In this document: positions 60,966-64,000 of the stretch, in pieces
Layout: each line of letters opens with the position of its first letter
Position numbering within the stretch: position 1 is the first letter of the stretch
Assembly: GCF_030811115.1 (NCBI RefSeq)
Contig: NZ_JAUSQK010000001.1
Location: forward strand, 2,046,001 to 2,110,000
Length of the DNA: 64,000 nt
Direction: 5' to 3'
Origin: Olsenella profusa DSM 13989
Lineage (GTDB): Bacteria > Actinomycetota > Coriobacteriia > Coriobacteriales > Atopobiaceae
Notes under the pieces: generated by a model
Told to the model about the DNA's origin: nothing
Database searches by the model: none
What the model saw: the letters and a program-made list of their open reading frames with translations, nothing else
Made by a program: the position numbers and the translations under genes

Positions 60966-60995
60966 TTGTTTCCAACCCGTTTCGGATGGTAGACT
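60966..60995 (+). promoter_or_regulatory. promoter of the alcohol dehydrogenase gene
   Basis: TTGTTT (60966-60971), an 18-base spacer and TAGACT (60990-60995), giving a leader of roughly 80 bases that includes a TTTTTT run at 61005. Confidence 0.4.
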
Positions 60996-61082
60996 CATAA
61001 CGGTTTTTTAGCACGTTCAGGGGACGTCCTGCGACCGTTCGGAAGCGGAATCAGTGCTTTTCAAAGAGAAAGAGGGTGTTTC

Positions 61083-62141
61083 ATGAAAGGTTACGCAATG
61101 CTCAGGATCGGCGAGTCCGGTTGGATCGAGAAGGAGACGCCCAAGTGCGGCCCGCTCGATGCCATCGTCAAGCCGCTCGCCGTCGCCATCTGTACCTCCG
61201 ACGTCCACACGCTGTGGGAGGGCGCGCTCGGCGACCGCCACGACATGATCCTCGGCCACGAGGCCTCCGGCGAGGTCGTCGAGGTGGGCTCCGAGGTCAA
61301 GGACTTCAAGCCCGGAGACCGCGTGCTCGTTCCCGCCATCACCCCCGACTGGAACTCCCTCGAGGCCCAGGCCGGCTATTCCATGCACTCCGGCGGCATG
61401 CTGGCCGGCTGGAAGTTCTCCAACTTCAAGGATGGTGTCTTCTCCGAGTACTTCCACGTCAACGACGCCGACGGCAACCTCGCCCTCATGCCCGAGGGCA
61501 TGGATCCCGCCGATGCCTGCATCCTCTCCGACATGGTCCCCACCGGCTTTCACGCCGTCGAGCTCGCCGACGTGCAGTTTGGCGACGTCGTCCTCGTCAT
61601 CGGCATCGGCCCCGTGGGCCTCATGAGCGTCGCCGGCGCGGCCCTGCGCGGCGCCTCCCGCATCATCGCCGTGGGCACGCGTCCCGTCTGCATCGAGGCG
61701 GCCAAGGGCTATGGCGCCACCGACTTCGTCTCCTACAAGAACGGGCCCATCGACGAGCAGGTCATGGAGCTCACCGGCGGCAAGGGCGTCGACCGCGTCT
61801 GCATCGCGGGCGGAACCGTGGAGACCTTCGAGCCGGCCATCAAGGCCCTCAAGGCTGGCGGCAAGATCGGCAACGTCAACTACCTCGGCTCGGGCGATTA
61901 CATCAACATCCCACGTGTGGAGTGGGGCGTCGGCATGGGCCACAAGGACATCCGTGGTGGCCTCATGCCCGGCGGCCGCCTGCGCATGGAGAAGCTTGCC
62001 AGCCTCGTCTCGTCCGGCCGCCTCGACCTGCACCCCGAGGTCACGCATGCGTTCCACGGCTGGGACCACCTTGAGGAGGCGCTCTTCCTCATGAGGGACA
62101 AGCCCGCCGATCTCATCAAGCCGGTCGTCGTGATCGACTAG
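61083..62141 (+). CDS. NADP-type secondary alcohol dehydrogenase (zinc)
   Basis: 352 residues, very close in pattern to the Thermoanaerobacter brockii isopropanol dehydrogenase: MKGYAMLRIGESGWIEKE, zinc ligands in VAICTSD, GHEASGE and LSDMVPTGFH, and the SGGMLAGWKFSNFKDGVF segment. The nucleotide fold is GIGPVGLMSVAG with VGTRP at the NADP-phosphate pocket (SRP in the reference enzyme). It interconverts secondary alcohols and ketones or reduces aldehydes. It follows AGAAAGAGGG and is monocistronic. Confidence 0.93.
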   Translation: MKGYAMLRIGESGWIEKETPKCGPLDAIVKPLAVAICTSDVHTLWEGALGDRHDMILGHEASGEVVEVGSEVKDFKPGDRVLVPAITPDWNSLEAQAGYSMHSGGMLAGWKFSNFKDGVFSEYFHVNDADGNLALMPEGMDPADACILSDMVPTGFHAVELADVQFGDVVLVIGIGPVGLMSVAGAALRGASRIIAVGTRPVCIEAAKGYGATDFVSYKNGPIDEQVMELTGGKGVDRVCIAGGTVETFEPAIKALKAGGKIGNVNYLGSGDYINIPRVEWGVGMGHKDIRGGLMPGGRLRMEKLASLVSSGRLDLHPEVTHAFHGWDHLEEALFLMRDKPADLIKPVVVID

Positions 62142-62222
62142 CTCGTCTCGCCTGTCGGGGGCCATCGCCTCGTGCGGTGGCCCCTTCTTCATGCCGCTCG
62201 CGTCCCCAGGGGGTATCGCATA

Positions 62223-63218
62223 GTGAGGGTCCTTGTCGTCTCGGGATTTTTGGGCGCGGGCAAGACGACGTTCATCCAGGAGCTCGTGCACCGCACGGGC
62301 AAGGACGTCGTTATCTACGAGAACGAGTACGGTGAGGCCGATGTCGACGCCAGGCGCCTGAGGGCCGACTCGGACATCAAGGTGTGGGAGTCGGCCGAGA
62401 ACTGCATCTGCTGCTCGGGTAGGCAGGACTTCGCCACCTCTGTGCTCACGATCTCCAACACGCTCGACCCCGAGTACCTCATCGTGGAGCCTACGGGCGT
62501 GGCGCGGCTCGGTCGCGTGATGAAAAACCTCGTGCAGGTGGTCTGGGAGCGCATCGAGCTTCTGGCGCCCGTCACCATCGTGGATGCCGGTGCCTGGGAA
62601 GCGCAGCGCAGAAACGCTCCCGAGGTTTTTGACGACCAAGTGGGGAGCGCCGCGACCATCGTCGTTTCGAAGCTTGGCGTCATCGGTGCCGAGCGAGCCG
62701 CCATGGGGCTGGCGGCAGAGCTCAACCCAAGTGCGGAGCTTGTGGCCAGCGCCTGGTCCGAGCTGCCGGACGAGTGGTGGGCATCCCTCCTGACGCGAGG
62801 CTTAGGCTGTAGCTCCAACGTGGACGCGGGTGCCGGCGGCAAGGAGGACCCCGAGGCCGACGAGCTGGAGACCATGGCGCTCGAACATGCGAGTCTCCCC
62901 ACGTTGGGTCACCTCGCATGGGTTCTGGACGCCTTGTCAGCCGGCGTCTTCGGACGGCTCGACCGTGCCAAGGGTGCCCTGCCCTGCGGCAATCAGTGGC
63001 TGCGCTTCGATTTGGTGGAGCGCGCCTGGGCAATCACGGGGGCGGACGAGGCCGAGGAGGCCCGCTGCGTCTTCATCGGGCGTGACCTCTACCGCAGCGG
63101 TCTGCGCGAGGTGTTCGTCCCGGCGCTCTGGCGCGACGATGCCGAGATCCACCACGAGCATCACCATGAGCACGAACAGGGGCATGACCATCGTGGACAC
63201 CACGAGAAGGAGCGTTGA
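62223..63218 (+). CDS. CobW/COG0523-family GTPase with His-rich tail
   Basis: About 331 residues. P-loop GFLGAGKTT (8-16), the metal-binding CxCC in AENCICCSGRQDF, and the G3E signature in LIVEPTGVARL. The C-terminal domain holds LRFDLVERAW. The last 25 residues are extremely rich in His (HHEHHHEHEQGHDHRGHH), as in zinc or nickel metallochaperones. The start is GTG at 62223, which puts the P-loop at the expected distance. It may serve the zinc-dependent dehydrogenase just upstream, but that is inference. Confidence 0.88.
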   Translation: MRVLVVSGFLGAGKTTFIQELVHRTGKDVVIYENEYGEADVDARRLRADSDIKVWESAENCICCSGRQDFATSVLTISNTLDPEYLIVEPTGVARLGRVMKNLVQVVWERIELLAPVTIVDAGAWEAQRRNAPEVFDDQVGSAATIVVSKLGVIGAERAAMGLAAELNPSAELVASAWSELPDEWWASLLTRGLGCSSNVDAGAGGKEDPEADELETMALEHASLPTLGHLAWVLDALSAGVFGRLDRAKGALPCGNQWLRFDLVERAWAITGADEAEEARCVFIGRDLYRSGLREVFVPALWRDDAEIHHEHHHEHEQGHDHRGHHEKER

Positions 63219-63431
63219 GCGTCGCTCATTGCCCCTGATGTGCCCGTACGGGTGGGCAGCCGGCTCGGTGCCCTGGCGCCCGTTGCGCAACCTCAACGCA
63301 AGCTCCTCCGAATAAATGGTACTGTTTTAATAGGAATTTATCCGCGGCATGCGTAGGCGCTTCATCCTCTGGGTAGAGTAAGTTAAGACAAACAAAACTC
63401 GTCCGAGAACGCCCCACGGAAGGAGCCACGG

Positions 63432-64000
63432 ATGAAGCAGCGCACAGAGAGCATGGCCAGCCACGTGCCCACCGCCGACATGGACAAGCTCAGGTTTGTC
63501 CTCGAGGTCAAGCGGGCATACAACGAGGGATCCATAACGCTCGAGGAGGGGCGCCGTCGTCTGCGCGAGAGGGTCGACTCCATCAAGCCCTACGAGGTTG
63601 CCCTCGCCGAGCAGGAGCTCGAGGAGTTCGAGGAGGGGCAGTGCCAGAAGGAGGACATCCAGGGCATGCTCGACCTCTTCGAGGGGCTCATCGACCGCTC
63701 CCGTCCAGATCTGCCGGCAGGCCACCCCATCGCCCGCTACTACGCCGAGAACGACGAGCTCGAGAAGATCTGCCTCTCCATAGAGGACCTCGTCCAGTAC
63801 CCCGTCATCAAGAACCAGTGGCTCGAGATCTATGACCGCCTGCGCGCGTACAAGCGCCACCTCTCACGCAAGCAGAACCAGCTCTACTCCGTGCTCGAGC
63901 GCAAGGGCTTCGACCGCCCCACGACCACAATGTGGACGCTCGACGACTTTGTCTGGGACGAGATCGGCCAAGCACGCGAGCTCCTAGACGACGGCGACGA
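63432..64000 (+). CDS. DUF438/hemerythrin-like protein, 5' part
   Basis: An open frame from ATG 63432 (AAGGAGCC upstream) to the window end, 189 residues so far and incomplete at the right. DUF438 features are visible: an N-terminal helical module (RAYNEGSITLEEGRRRL), GHPIARYYAENDELEKI and KRHLSRKQNQLYSVLERKG, with TMWTLDDFVWDEI. The last resembles the H.RKEN.LFP.LE motif of hemerythrin-like domains with some ligands changed. Full-length members often carry a C-terminal PAS domain. Confidence 0.82.
   Translation, partial: MKQRTESMASHVPTADMDKLRFVLEVKRAYNEGSITLEEGRRRLRERVDSIKPYEVALAEQELEEFEEGQCQKEDIQGMLDLFEGLIDRSRPDLPAGHPIARYYAENDELEKICLSIEDLVQYPVIKNQWLEIYDRLRAYKRHLSRKQNQLYSVLERKGFDRPTTTMWTLDDFVWDEIGQARELLDDGD

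Noticed and set aside
1-64000. CRISPR arrays
   Set aside because: No series of regularly spaced near-identical direct repeats and no cas-like genes were seen.
1-64000. Prophage or plasmid origin
   Set aside because: No integrase of the tyrosine or serine type, no capsid or terminase genes and no iteron clusters; the mobile DNA consists of IS-type elements only.

Overview
The window is high-GC, densely packed bacterial chromosome. An actinobacterial-type integration host factor (mihF) sits next to gmk and rpoZ, pyrB-pyrC-pyrK-pyrD-pyrF lie in one operon, and IF-2 carries a long charged N-terminus. Together with the overall gene style this points to class Coriobacteriia, most likely Atopobiaceae (Olsenella-like). 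The assignment is inferred from gene content; no database search was possible.

Layout. 0-2 kb: a LysR regulator, a small HDACGGQ-motif protein and about 700 bp of non-coding DNA holding one copy of an inverted-repeat element. 2-13.3 kb: a tightly packed core operon rimP-nusA-infB-rbfA-DHH phosphoesterase-truB-ribF-dnaG followed by rpoD, with a terminator-like hairpin in the operon leader. 13.5-18.4 kb: tRNA-Asn, a membrane protein, and a surface-polysaccharide export and synthesis cluster (ABC permease, ATPase, two GT2 glycosyltransferases). 18.4-23.8 kb: pyrimidine operon pyrR-B-C-K-D-F behind a structured leader. 24-30.6 kb: mihF, gmk, rpoZ, thiI, comEA, comEC, holA.

30.6-38.3 kb is a mobile block inserted in the intergenic terminator between the convergent holA and rpsT genes. 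Its two outer ends are ISL3-type inverted repeats and it is flanked by an exact 8-bp duplication (TAAAAAGA). Inside are an internally deleted ISL3 transposase that was later split by an IS21-family element (5-bp duplication CCTGG), a truncated beta-glucoside-type PTS gene, an intact metE, and the first part of a LicT/BglG antiterminator abutting a 122-bp second copy of one ISL3 end. It therefore looks like a compound transposon that delivered methionine synthase from a donor of lower GC, and is now probably immobile.

38.3-48.4 kb: rpsT, lepA, dusB, hemW, a YwaF-like membrane protein, a fused LigB-like/AMMECR1 protein with its radical-SAM partner (the AmmeMemoRadiSam set), a flavodoxin, a YdcF-like protein and a small Cys/His protein. 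48.4-61 kb is an accessory zone with much gene decay: remnants of an MFS transporter, an HPr-like domain and a threonine aldolase, a frameshifted B12-binding radical-SAM gene, a second copy of the inverted-repeat element and an IS3-family element. The same zone holds an ascorbate-family PTS operon with a divergent DeoR regulator, a C-terminally shortened flavin reductase and a secreted repeat-rich protein. 61-64 kb: a Thermoanaerobacter-type secondary alcohol dehydrogenase, a CobW-family GTPase with a histidine-rich tail, and the start of a DUF438 (hemerythrin-like) protein that runs off the window.
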